Assembly (NCBI GenBank): GCA_947478535.1
Contig: CANJXD010000013.1
Coordinates: 1-25,085, forward strand
Direction of reading: 5' to 3'
From: Acetobacteraceae bacterium
Lineage (GTDB): Bacteria; Pseudomonadota; Alphaproteobacteria; Acetobacterales; Acetobacteraceae
Length of the DNA: 25,085 nucleotides
The notes below the pieces were generated by a model. That model did no database searches and had not been told where the DNA came from. It saw only the letters and a list, made by a program, of their open reading frames with translations. A program made the position numbers and the translations under genes. Numbering within the stretch: the first letter of the stretch is position 1; the number at the start of each line of letters is the position of its first letter. Shown here piece after piece: positions 15,874 through 23,462 of the stretch.

Positions 15874-17070
15874 ATGCTGCACAGCAACATCGCCCAGGGT
15901 CCTATGCCGGAAGGCTACAGGCTGATCGCCATCCTGCTCGGCGCGCTTTCCGCGCTGACGCCGCTCGGCGTGGATATGTACCTGCCGGCCTTCCCTGTGA
16001 TGGGCGAGGATCTGGCGGCAAGCCCGGCGGCCATCCAGCGCACGCTCGCCGCCTTCCTGCTCGGCATGTCGGTGGGGCAATTGGCCTATGGCCCGGTGGC
16101 GGACCGCTTCGGGCGCAAGCCGCCGATGGTCTTCGGCCTCGCGGTGTTCATCCTGGCCTCCATCGGCTGCGCGCTGGCGGTCTCGGCGGAACAGCTGACC
16201 TGGCTGCGCGCCGTGCAGGCGGTGGGTGGCTGCGTCGGCGGCGTCGTCTCCCGCGCCGTGGTGCGGGACCTCTGCGATGAACGCGGCACGGTGAAGATGA
16301 TGTCGCTGCTGATGCTCGCCATGGGCGCGGCCCCGATCCTGGCGCCGATGCTGGGGGGATGGCTGATGCTGGGCTTCGGCTGGCGCGCCATCTTCTGGGC
16401 GCTGGCCGCCTATGGCGTCATCGCGCTGGTCACGCTGGTCTTCGCCCTGCCGGAGAGCCTGCCCCCGGACCAGCGGCGGAGGGACAGCCCTGTGCAGGTG
16501 CTGGGCCTTTACATTACCATCATTCGGGACCGCCGCTTCCTCGCCAATGCGCTGGCGGGTGCGGTGCCGCTGGCCGGGATGTTCGCCTACCTCGTGGGCT
16601 CGCCGCATCTGCTGATGGGCGTGCATGGGCTGAGCCCGAACCAGTACGGCATCGCCTTCGGCGTCAATGCCGCGGCGCTGATCCTGGCCAGCCAGATCAT
16701 CGCCCGCCTCGTCCGCCGCTGGTCGCCGGGCTTCCTGCTGCCGCGCGTGCTCGGCGTGCTGAGCATCGCCGGCCTCGGCGTGCTCGCCGCCGTGCTGAGC
16801 GGGCATCTCGTGCCGCTGCTGGTCGCCTTCTTCTGCTACCTCGGCGTGATGGGTGCGACGCTGCCGCTATCCTCGGCGCTTGCGATGCAGCCGATGGGCC
16901 GCATGGCGGGCAGCGCCTCGGCCATGATGGGCACGCTGCAATTCGGCCTCGGCGCCGTGGTCGGCACGTTGCTCGGCGCCTTCGGTGGCGGCACGGGACT
17001 GCCGGTCGGCATCGCGCTGGGCAGCGCGGGCTTCACCGCGCTGGCCCTGCATCTGTGGCTGCGGAAATAG
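15874..17070 (+). CDS. MFS drug-resistance transporter, Bcr/CflA family
   Basis: A 398-residue inner-membrane protein with the 12-helix layout of the DHA1 drug:proton antiporters. The first helix region LLGALSALTPLGVDMYLPAF is the Bcr/CflA hallmark, with Asp and Tyr-Leu-Pro at the end of TM1. Motif A between TM2 and TM3 reads GPVADRFGRKPPM, and motif C-like sequence (MGAAPILAPMLGGWLM) lies in TM5. It would export a small hydrophobic compound or metabolite. The start may be ATG 15874 or ATG 15904; the latter has AGGGT just upstream, and both precede TM1. It appears to be a single-gene unit; its stop abuts the stop of the convergent E1-beta gene. Confidence 0.87.
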   Translation: MLHSNIAQGPMPEGYRLIAILLGALSALTPLGVDMYLPAFPVMGEDLAASPAAIQRTLAAFLLGMSVGQLAYGPVADRFGRKPPMVFGLAVFILASIGCALAVSAEQLTWLRAVQAVGGCVGGVVSRAVVRDLCDERGTVKMMSLLMLAMGAAPILAPMLGGWLMLGFGWRAIFWALAAYGVIALVTLVFALPESLPPDQRRRDSPVQVLGLYITIIRDRRFLANALAGAVPLAGMFAYLVGSPHLLMGVHGLSPNQYGIAFGVNAAALILASQIIARLVRRWSPGFLLPRVLGVLSIAGLGVLAAVLSGHLVPLLVAFFCYLGVMGATLPLSSALAMQPMGRMAGSASAMMGTLQFGLGAVVGTLLGAFGGGTGLPVGIALGSAGFTALALHLWLRK

Positions 17071-18045
17071 CTACTTCGCCATCAGCGCTTCCGCCGCCGC
17101 CACCACCTTCGCCGTATCCGGCTTCAACGCATCCTCGAGCGGCGGCGCGAAGGGCACGGGGACGCGGGGCTGGCCGAGCCGGGCCGCCGCGCGGAAGCCC
17201 CCCGGGCCGAGCTTCTCCACCACCCGGGCGATGATCTCCGCCCCGAAGCCGCCCGTCGTCACGGCCTCATGCACCACCAGCAGCCGCCCCGTGCGCGCGA
17301 CGGAGGCCAGCACCGCCGCCTCATCCCAGGGCCAGAGCGTCCGCAGGTCGAGGATATCGGCGTGGATTCCCTGCGCCGCGAGCATCGCTCCAGCCTCCTC
17401 CACCTGCGGCACGATGGCGGACCAGGTGACGATCGTCAGATCCTTCCCCGCCCGCGCATGCCGCGCCTGGCCGAATGGGATGGGCTCGATGATGTCGGGC
17501 ACTTCGCCCAGCAGGGGAAACAGGTTCTTCGGGTCGAAGAACAGCACGGGGTCGTCGCTGCGGATCGCCGAGACCAGCAGCCCCGCCGTATCCGCCGGTG
17601 TCGAGGGCACGGCGACGATGACGCCGGGGATATGGGTGAACCAGGATTCCAGCGTCTGGCTGTGCTGGGCGGCCGAATTGCGCCAGATGCCATGCGGCAT
17701 CCGCACCACCACGGCGGGCTTCGCCTGGCCGCCGAACATGTAGCGGGCCTTGGCGATCTGGTTCACCAACTCATCCATCGCGCACATCACGAAGTCGAAG
17801 ATGCGCATCTCGATGATCGGCCGCGTGCCGACCAGCGCGGCGCCGAGCCCCGCCCCCATGATGACGCTTTCGCTGATCGGGGTGGAGACGATGCGCTGGG
17901 CGCCGAATTCATCGACGAAGCCGCGATACTGGCCGAACAGCCCGCCACGGGCGACATCCTCCCCCAGCACCCAGACCGTGGGGTCGCGGCGCATTTCCTG
18001 CAGGGCGGCGAGCCGCGCGGCCTCCACCAGCGTGACCTGCGCCAT
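17071..18045 (-). CDS. 2-oxoacid dehydrogenase E1 component beta subunit (AcoB/PdhB-like)
   Basis: A 324-residue transketolase-like pyrimidine-binding plus C-terminal domain protein. Family features include TVWVLGEDVARGGLFGQYRG (near residues 23-42), TPISESVIMGAGLGAAL, IFDFVMCAMDELVNQIAKAR and RNSAAQHSQTLESWF with the conserved His. The C-terminal part has ILDLRTLWPWDEAAV and LLVVHEAVTTGGFGAEI. It pairs with the upstream alpha subunit to form a ThDP-dependent heterotetramer that decarboxylates a 2-oxo acid or acetoin-like substrate and passes the acyl group to a lipoyl E2. The start at 18045 is one base after the alpha stop. No E2 or E3 gene follows, so it must borrow these or act alone. The substrate is unknown. 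Confidence 0.87.
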   Translation of the reverse strand: MAQVTLVEAARLAALQEMRRDPTVWVLGEDVARGGLFGQYRGFVDEFGAQRIVSTPISESVIMGAGLGAALVGTRPIIEMRIFDFVMCAMDELVNQIAKARYMFGGQAKPAVVVRMPHGIWRNSAAQHSQTLESWFTHIPGVIVAVPSTPADTAGLLVSAIRSDDPVLFFDPKNLFPLLGEVPDIIEPIPFGQARHARAGKDLTIVTWSAIVPQVEEAGAMLAAQGIHADILDLRTLWPWDEAAVLASVARTGRLLVVHEAVTTGGFGAEIIARVVEKLGPGGFRAAARLGQPRVPVPFAPPLEDALKPDTAKVVAAAEALMAK

Positions 18046-18046
18046 G

Positions 18047-19036
18047 TCAGTAGCCCTCCCGCACGGCGCCGGAATCCTGCACGTCTTCCCAGGCGATGGC
18101 CGGGTCCGGCCAGGGGGCGGCAAGCGCATTCTCCCGCGCCTGGGCCATCTCGGCCCGCGCCTCGCCCTGGATGTCATCGAGGAGGGAGGGTGCAGCGCCT
18201 TCGGCCAGCAGCCGCGCGCGCAGCCGCCCGATTGGCTCGGCCGCCTTCGCCGCCGCCACCGCCTCCGGGTCCCGCCAGGCGGCGGGGTCGTTGCTGGTAT
18301 GGCCGGTGATGCGATAGGTCGACGCATGCAGCAGGCGCGGCCCCCCACCGCTGCGGATCTCGGCCACCAGCCGCGCCGCCGTGGCATCCACCGCCGCCAC
18401 GTCATTGCCGTCGATGCTGGTGCAGGCGACGCCGAGCGCCTCCGCGCGCGCCGCGACCCCTGGGCCGGCGGTGACGGAAGCGGCGGCGGTGAAGGCGGCG
18501 ACTCCGTTGTCCTCGCAGACGAACAGCACCGGCAGGCGATACAGCGCCGCCCAGTTCAGCCCTTCGAGGAACGGCCCGCGATTGATGGCGCCATCGCCGA
18601 AGAAGCAGGCGACGACCTGGTCCCCGCCGAGGAGGCGGATTCCCTGGGCCGCGCCGACCGCGATCGGGATGCCACCCGCCACCACGCCATTCGCGCCCAG
18701 CATGCCGACCGAGAAATCCGCGATATGCATGGACCCGCCCTTGCCCCGGCAGTGCCCGCCGGCGCGGCCGAACAGTTCCTCCATCATCCCGGCAACCCCC
18801 GCACCCTTCGCCAGCGCATGGCCATGGCCGCGATGGTTCGAGGTAATCCGGTCATCGCGCCGCAGATTCGCGCAGACCCCCGCCGCCACGCCTTCCTGCC
18901 CGATCGAGACATGCAACGGCCCGGGGATCTCCCCGGCCTTGTGGGCGGCCAGCGCCGTTTCCTCGAACGCCCTGATCCGGCACATGGCGCCATAGAGCGC
19001 CAGCAACCGGGCGCGGTTGCCCCCACCACTGGTCAT
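18047..19036 (-). CDS. 2-oxoacid/acetoin dehydrogenase E1 component alpha subunit (AcoA-like)
   Basis: A 329-residue ThDP-binding subunit. The start at 19036 is supported by GGGGAGG 11 bases upstream; a longer reading from 19108 adds an unconserved, proline-rich leader. HRGHGH is at residues 68-73, and GKGGSMHIADFSVGMLGANG resembles acetoin dehydrogenase AcoA. The ThDP motif begins GDGAINRG (147-154) and closes with EDNG (175-178). A later YRITGHTSNDPAAWRDP matches the E1-alpha phosphorylation-loop region. It acts with the beta subunit directly downstream. The AcoA-like pattern suggests a small keto substrate, but branched-chain or pyruvate-type substrates are not excluded. Confidence 0.87.
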   Translation of the reverse strand: MTSGGGNRARLLALYGAMCRIRAFEETALAAHKAGEIPGPLHVSIGQEGVAAGVCANLRRDDRITSNHRGHGHALAKGAGVAGMMEELFGRAGGHCRGKGGSMHIADFSVGMLGANGVVAGGIPIAVGAAQGIRLLGGDQVVACFFGDGAINRGPFLEGLNWAALYRLPVLFVCEDNGVAAFTAAASVTAGPGVAARAEALGVACTSIDGNDVAAVDATAARLVAEIRSGGGPRLLHASTYRITGHTSNDPAAWRDPEAVAAAKAAEPIGRLRARLLAEGAAPSLLDDIQGEARAEMAQARENALAAPWPDPAIAWEDVQDSGAVREGY

Positions 19037-19167
19037 GAACTGCAAAGCCTCCCCATGCCCCCTCCCTGGCCATCCCGGGCGGATGGGGGCTTGCGGAGCA
19101 TGCGTCACCGGGCGAAGGAATCAAGCCGGGGCCGGAAAACGAGGGTTCCAGGGGGGGACGTGCAGGG
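19037..19167. promoter_or_regulatory. Divergent intergenic region with dyad (E1 pair / duplicated-domain gene)
   Basis: 131 bases lie between the divergent starts of the E1-alpha gene and the 267-residue protein gene. The perfect inverted repeat CCATCC-CGGGC-GGATGG is at 19070-19086, flanked by GCCCCC (19057-19062) and GGGGGC (19085-19090). It could be an operator that controls both sides. No confident promoter hexamers were seen. Confidence 0.4.
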
Positions 19168-19971
19168 ATGGCGCCGCCATTGGTGCTGGACAGTGTGACG
19201 CATCTGGACCCGACCATGGCCGGGCGGGTGGCCTGCGCCGCCAGCCATGCCGGGCTCTATGCCGCCTGGTATGCGCTGGCCAAGGGCCTGGCCGGGATGA
19301 TCCTGCATGATGCCGGCATCGGGCGAGATGCCGCGGGGATCGGCGGGCTCGATTGGCTGTCGGCGCGCGGCGTGCCCGGTGCCGCGGTCGGCCACGCCAC
19401 GGCGCGGATCGGCGAGGGCGCGGATATGCTGGCGCGCGGACTGCTCTCCACCGTCAATGAACCGGCCTCCGCCCTTGGCCTGCGCGTCGGCATGCCGACG
19501 CGGGAAGCGCTGGCGCTGCTTGCCGAAGCGGGCCTGCCGATGCCGGACGCCCCCGGCGAGATGGAGGAGGCACGGCGGGAGGTCGCCCGGCATGGCGCCA
19601 TCCGCGTCATCGCGCTCGACTCGAACGGCCTCGTCGGGCCGGGCGATGCCGGGCACATCGTCGTCACGGGTAGCCATGGCGGGCTGCTTGGCGGCAAGCC
19701 GGCCACGGCGGTGAAGGCCGATGTGCTGGCGGCACTCTACAACGATGCTGGCATCGGCATCGACCAGGCCGGGCTGTCCCGCCTGCCGGCGCTTGATGCC
19801 CGCGGCATCGCCGGCGGCTGCGTTTCCTGCTTCTCGGCGCGGATCGGCGACGGGATCAGCACCTGGGAGGATGGCGTCCTCTCCGCCCTCAACACCACCG
19901 CAGCCGCCCGAGGCGGGCGGGTCGGACAATCCGCGCGGGACTTCGTCGCCGCCATGCTGGAGCACGCCTGA
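19168..19971 (+). CDS. Unrecognised protein with two homologous halves, coupled to ThDP enzyme
   Basis: A 267-residue soluble protein; I see no signal peptide or membrane segment and do not recognise a named family. It is an internal tandem duplication: residues about 5-108 align with about 148-253 at a near-constant offset of 143, then 145. Matching pairs include LDS (7-9 and 150-152), SHAGL (26-30) with SHGGL (169-173), DAGIGRDAAG (48-57) with DAGIGIDQAG (193-202), ARG (66-68 and 211-213), ARIGEG (79-84) with ARIGDG (224-229), and RVG (106-108 and 251-253). Repeated Ser-His, Asp-Ala-Gly and Ala-Arg-Ile-Gly motifs suggest two equivalent ligand or metal sites, or pseudo-symmetry replacing a dimer. 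The second half has an extra CVSC (218-221). The stop overlaps the next ATG by one base, so its role is probably tied to the ThDP enzyme. Function unknown. Confidence 0.85.
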   Translation: MAPPLVLDSVTHLDPTMAGRVACAASHAGLYAAWYALAKGLAGMILHDAGIGRDAAGIGGLDWLSARGVPGAAVGHATARIGEGADMLARGLLSTVNEPASALGLRVGMPTREALALLAEAGLPMPDAPGEMEEARREVARHGAIRVIALDSNGLVGPGDAGHIVVTGSHGGLLGGKPATAVKADVLAALYNDAGIGIDQAGLSRLPALDARGIAGGCVSCFSARIGDGISTWEDGVLSALNTTAAARGGRVGQSARDFVAAMLEHA

Positions 19972-21710
19972 TGACCCCGAATGCCACCCGCCGCATGTCC
20001 GGCGGCGCCGCCCTGGCGGAGATGCTGAAGCTGCACGAATCCGGCCCGATGTTCGGCATGGGCGGCTTTCAATTGTTGCCCTTCTACGAGGCGTGCCGCG
20101 TGCTGAAGGTCCAGCACTACCTGATCAACGATGAACGCTGCGGGGCCTTCGCGGCCGATGCCTATGCCCGCGTGACGAACCGGCCCGGCCTCGTCGATGG
20201 CACGCTCGGCCCGGGGGCGACGAATTTGGCGACGGGGCTCGCGGAGGCCTTCAACGCCGGCATGCCGATGGTCGCCATCGTCGGCGACGCCAATCGCCAG
20301 CACGCCTGGAAGAATATGACGCAGGAGGCGAAGCAGCTGGAAGTGCTGCGCCCGCTGGTCAAGGACGTGATCCGGGTGGAGATGCTGTCCCGCATCCCCG
20401 AACATGTCCGCCGCGCCTTCGCCGTCGCCACCAGTGGCCGCCCCGGCCCGGTGGTGATCTCGGTGCCGGAGGATATCGCCCATGGCGAGCATGATTTCGA
20501 CGCCGCCGATTTCTGGATCGACCCCGGCACGCTGAAGGCCCAGGCCCGGCGTACCCGCCCCGATGCGCAGGACCTGGCGCGCGCCGTCGCCCTGCTGGCC
20601 AAGGCCGAGCGCCCGCTGATCCTGGCCGGCGGCGGCATCCATATCAGCGAGGCGCAGCAGGCGCTGACCGAATTCGCGGAAGCCCAGGGCATTCCGGTCG
20701 CCCACACCATGTCCGGCAAGGGTTCCATCGCCTGCAACCACGCGCTCTCCGCCGGCGTCTTCGGCCGCTATTCCCGCATCGCCAACGACCTGGTGGCGAT
20801 GAGCGACTGCCTGCTGGTGCTGGGCTGCAAGCTGGGTGAGGTCGCGACCAAGCGCTTCACCCTGATCCCGGCCGGCGTGCCGCTGATCCATGTCGATATC
20901 TGGCCGGAGGAGATCGGACGCACGACGCGCCAGGACGTGGCGCTGGCCGGCGATGCCCGCGCGACGATCGAGGAAATGGCGGCGGCGCTGGCCGATGGCG
21001 GCAAGCGCGCTGTGTCGCGTGCCGGTTGGTGCGCCGAACTGCCGAAGCGCATGGCCGAATGGCGGGCCGGGGCGCGGGAGCGGCTGGAGGCGGTCGAAAG
21101 CCCGATCAATGTCGGGCGCCTGATGGGGGAGCTGAACAAGGTGCTGCCGGCGGATGCGGTGGTCGTCGCCGATGGTGGCTTCGCAGCCCATTGGGGCGCG
21201 CTGTTCTATGACACCAAGCGCGCCGGCCGCGGCTTCGTCGCGGATCGCGGCTTCGCTTCCATCGGCTATGGCGTGCCGGGCGGCATCGGCGCGCAGATCG
21301 GCGTCGGGCCAACGCGGCGCGTGGTGTCGCTGACCGGCGATGGCGGCTTCAACATGTCGATGGGGGATCTGGAGACGGCCCGGCGCGTCGGCGCGCCGAT
21401 CGTCGCCTGCGTCTTCAACAACGCGGCCTCCGGCTACGTGAAGGCGTTGCAGCACGCTGTCTTCGGCCATGGCAACTACCAGTCCTCCGACCTGGTGGAG
21501 ATGGACTACGCCGCCATCGCCAACGCCATGGGCTGCCAGGGCATCCGCGTGACGGATCCGGAGAAGCTGGACAGCGCCCTTCGCGCGGGGCTGGAGAACA
21601 CGGATACGCCGACCATCCTCGACATCATCGTGACGCGGGACCCCGCCCGGATGCTGCCGGCCGCCGACAACCGCACCCTGAAGGTGGAAAAAGGCGACCG
21701 GCCTGTTTGA
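19971..21710 (+). CDS. ThDP-dependent enzyme, acetolactate synthase-like
   Basis: A 579-residue enzyme with the three-domain POX/acetolactate synthase layout. The N-terminal Pyr domain has the ThDP-activating glutamate at Glu55 in LINDERCGAFAADAYAR, followed by LGPGATNLATGLAEAF. The central domain (about 195-330) has LILAGGGIHISEAQ and AHTMSGKGSIACNH. The C-terminal PP domain carries GDGGFNMSMGDLETARR (from about 453) ending in VFNN, the metal/diphosphate motif. It should catalyse decarboxylation or carboligation of a 2-oxo acid. Dedicated acetolactate synthase normally has a small regulatory subunit gene next to it. Here the partner is the duplicated-domain protein, so a different reaction is likely. 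Translation is coupled by a TGATG overlap. Confidence 0.87.
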   Translation: MTPNATRRMSGGAALAEMLKLHESGPMFGMGGFQLLPFYEACRVLKVQHYLINDERCGAFAADAYARVTNRPGLVDGTLGPGATNLATGLAEAFNAGMPMVAIVGDANRQHAWKNMTQEAKQLEVLRPLVKDVIRVEMLSRIPEHVRRAFAVATSGRPGPVVISVPEDIAHGEHDFDAADFWIDPGTLKAQARRTRPDAQDLARAVALLAKAERPLILAGGGIHISEAQQALTEFAEAQGIPVAHTMSGKGSIACNHALSAGVFGRYSRIANDLVAMSDCLLVLGCKLGEVATKRFTLIPAGVPLIHVDIWPEEIGRTTRQDVALAGDARATIEEMAAALADGGKRAVSRAGWCAELPKRMAEWRAGARERLEAVESPINVGRLMGELNKVLPADAVVVADGGFAAHWGALFYDTKRAGRGFVADRGFASIGYGVPGGIGAQIGVGPTRRVVSLTGDGGFNMSMGDLETARRVGAPIVACVFNNAASGYVKALQHAVFGHGNYQSSDLVEMDYAAIANAMGCQGIRVTDPEKLDSALRAGLENTDTPTILDIIVTRDPARMLPAADNRTLKVEKGDRPV

Positions 21711-21805
21711 AATGGCCCGGTCAATGACCGCGAAACGCGATGTTTGCGTAACACTTTGATCGCACGAGGCGAATAGACTGGCGGGAATCGAGGAACCGAA
21801 CCGCC
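21711..21805. promoter_or_regulatory. Intergenic region with short palindrome upstream of glutamate synthase-like gene
   Basis: 95 bases between the ThDP enzyme stop and the next start. It holds the perfect palindrome CGGTCA-A-TGACCG at 21718-21730 and a moderately AT-richer stretch (21735-21780), which would suit a promoter. No hexamer pair with standard spacing was convincing. AGGAA at 21791-21795 is the ribosome-binding site of the next gene. Confidence 0.35.
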
Positions 21806-23428
21806 ATGAACCGCCTCCTGCCGACCCGTTTCATCCCGCTCGGCCTGGCGTTCGCCGCGAGCCTGGGCTTCGCGGTGGGCTTCGCCGTCTGGCCGGGGTT
21901 CTGGCCGGGGCTGGGGTTGGCGGTGGCGGGCGGGCTTTCGGTGATGGGGCTCCGGGACCTGTTCCACCCCTCCCACGCCGTGCTGCGGAACTACCCCATC
22001 GCCGCGCATCTGCGCTTCCTGCTGGAATCCATCCGGCCGGAAATGCGGCAGTACTTCTTCGAGGATGAGAAGCACGGCACGCCCTTCAGTCGGGACAAGC
22101 GCGCCATCGTCTACCAGCGCGCCAAGATGCAGTTGGACAAGCTCCCCTTCGGCACCCAGTACGATGTCTATCAGGACGGCTTCGAATGGCTGCAGCATTC
22201 GATCGCCGCGAAGCCGCCGGCCCATGAATCGCCGCGCCTGCTGATCGGCGGGCCGGATTGCACGCAGCCCTATGCGGCCTCCCTGCTCAACATCTCCGCC
22301 ATGAGCTTCGGCTCGCTCTCCGCCAACGCCATCCGCGCGCTGAACAAGGGGGCGAAGGAGGGCGGCTTCGCGCATGATACGGGGGAGGGTGGGCTCAGCC
22401 CGCATCACCGGGAGCATGGCGGCGACCTGATCTGGGAAATCGGCTCCGGCTATTTCAGCGCCCGCAACCGCGATGGCAGCTTCTCACCGGAGTTGTTCGC
22501 GGATGTCGCTGCGAGCGAGCAGGTGAAGATGGTGGAGCTGAAGCTCAGCCAGGGCGCCAAGCCCGGCCATGGCGGCGTGCTGCCAGCGGCCAAGGTCAGT
22601 GCCGAGATCAGCCAGACGCGGGGCGTGCCCATGGGGGAGGATTGCGTCTCCCCCCCCAGCCACACCGCTTTTTCCACCCCCATCGGGATGCTGCACTTCA
22701 TCGCCGAGATGCGACGGCTTTCCGGCGGCAAGCCCGCGGGCTTCAAGCTTTGCATCGGCCATCGCTGGGAATTCCTGGCGATCTGCAAGGCGATGGTGGA
22801 AACCGGGATCACGCCGGATTTCATCGTCGTCGATGGCGCGGAAGGCGGCACCGGCGCGGCGCCGCTGGAATTCATGGACCATCTCGGCATGCCGATGCGG
22901 GAGGGTCTGAACTTCGTCCACAATGCGCTGATCGGCGTCGGCCTTCGCCATCGCATCCGGCTCGGCGCCAGCGGCAAGATCGCCAGCGCCTTCGATATGG
23001 CGCGCGCCTTCGCCCTCGGCGCGGATTGGTGCAATTCGGCGCGCGGCTTCATGTTCTCCCTCGGCTGCATCCAGTCGCTGTCCTGCCATACCGATCGCTG
23101 CCCGACCGGTGTGGCGACGCAGGACCCGACGCGCAGCCGCGCCCTGCTGGTGCCGGACAAGTCAACGCGGGTGCGCCAGTTCCATGCGGCGACGCTGGAT
23201 GCGTTGGCCGATATGGTCGCCGCCGCAGGGCTCGACCATGCCTCCCAGCTGCGCCCGGACCATGTCTGGCGCCGCGTCTCGCCGCAGGAGGTGCGGAGCT
23301 ACGCCGATCTCTATCCCAGCCTCGCTCCTGGCGAATTGCTGCGCGGGACGGCCGATGCCCGTTTTGCCAGCGCCTGGGGGATGGCGCGCGCTGACAGTTT
23401 CGCCCCCCTGGAAGCTGTGATGGCCTGA
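21806..23428 (+). CDS. Membrane-anchored FMN/3Fe-4S glutamate synthase-like protein
   Basis: A 540-residue protein. Residues about 10-50 form a two-segment hydrophobic hairpin (GLAFAASLGFAVGFAV, a WPGFWPG turn, then LGLAVAGGLSVMGL), so it is probably anchored in the inner membrane with the enzyme on the cytoplasmic side. The rest is the glutamate synthase central barrel: ISAMSFGSLSANAIRALNKG, GEGGLSPHHREHGGDLIWEI, KLSQGAKPGHGGVLP and DFIVVDGAEGGTGAAPLEF. Cys421, Cys427 and Cys432 fit the C-x5-C-x4-C 3Fe-4S ligand motif (CIQSLSCHTDRC). It lacks the glutaminase and GXGXG domains, and no small NADPH subunit lies nearby, so it is unlikely to be a normal glutamate synthase. Relatives are annotated as FMN-binding glutamate synthase family of unknown role. 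Electron donor and substrate are unknown. Confidence 0.87.
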   Translation: MNRLLPTRFIPLGLAFAASLGFAVGFAVWPGFWPGLGLAVAGGLSVMGLRDLFHPSHAVLRNYPIAAHLRFLLESIRPEMRQYFFEDEKHGTPFSRDKRAIVYQRAKMQLDKLPFGTQYDVYQDGFEWLQHSIAAKPPAHESPRLLIGGPDCTQPYAASLLNISAMSFGSLSANAIRALNKGAKEGGFAHDTGEGGLSPHHREHGGDLIWEIGSGYFSARNRDGSFSPELFADVAASEQVKMVELKLSQGAKPGHGGVLPAAKVSAEISQTRGVPMGEDCVSPPSHTAFSTPIGMLHFIAEMRRLSGGKPAGFKLCIGHRWEFLAICKAMVETGITPDFIVVDGAEGGTGAAPLEFMDHLGMPMREGLNFVHNALIGVGLRHRIRLGASGKIASAFDMARAFALGADWCNSARGFMFSLGCIQSLSCHTDRCPTGVATQDPTRSRALLVPDKSTRVRQFHAATLDALADMVAAAGLDHASQLRPDHVWRRVSPQEVRSYADLYPSLAPGELLRGTADARFASAWGMARADSFAPLEAVMA

Positions 23429-23435
23429 AGGCTAT

Positions 23436-23454
23436 GCTCCCGCCAAAGCGGGGG
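23436..23454 (+). other. Short hairpin between glutamate synthase-like and acyl-CoA ligase genes
   Basis: CCCGC (23439-23443) and GCGGG (23448-23452) pair around CAAA. The unit resembles the common CCCGC-AAA-GCGGG type of intergenic repeat. The stem is short and no T-run follows, so termination is unlikely; the GGGGG also serves as the likely ribosome-binding region of the next gene. Confidence 0.35.
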
Positions 23455-23462
23455 ATGCGTTC

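Noticed and set aside
19971..21710. Calling the ThDP enzyme ilvB (acetolactate synthase)
   Set aside because: General fold and motifs fit, but no ilvN small subunit or ilvC follows, and the coupled upstream partner is unrelated to branched-chain synthesis.
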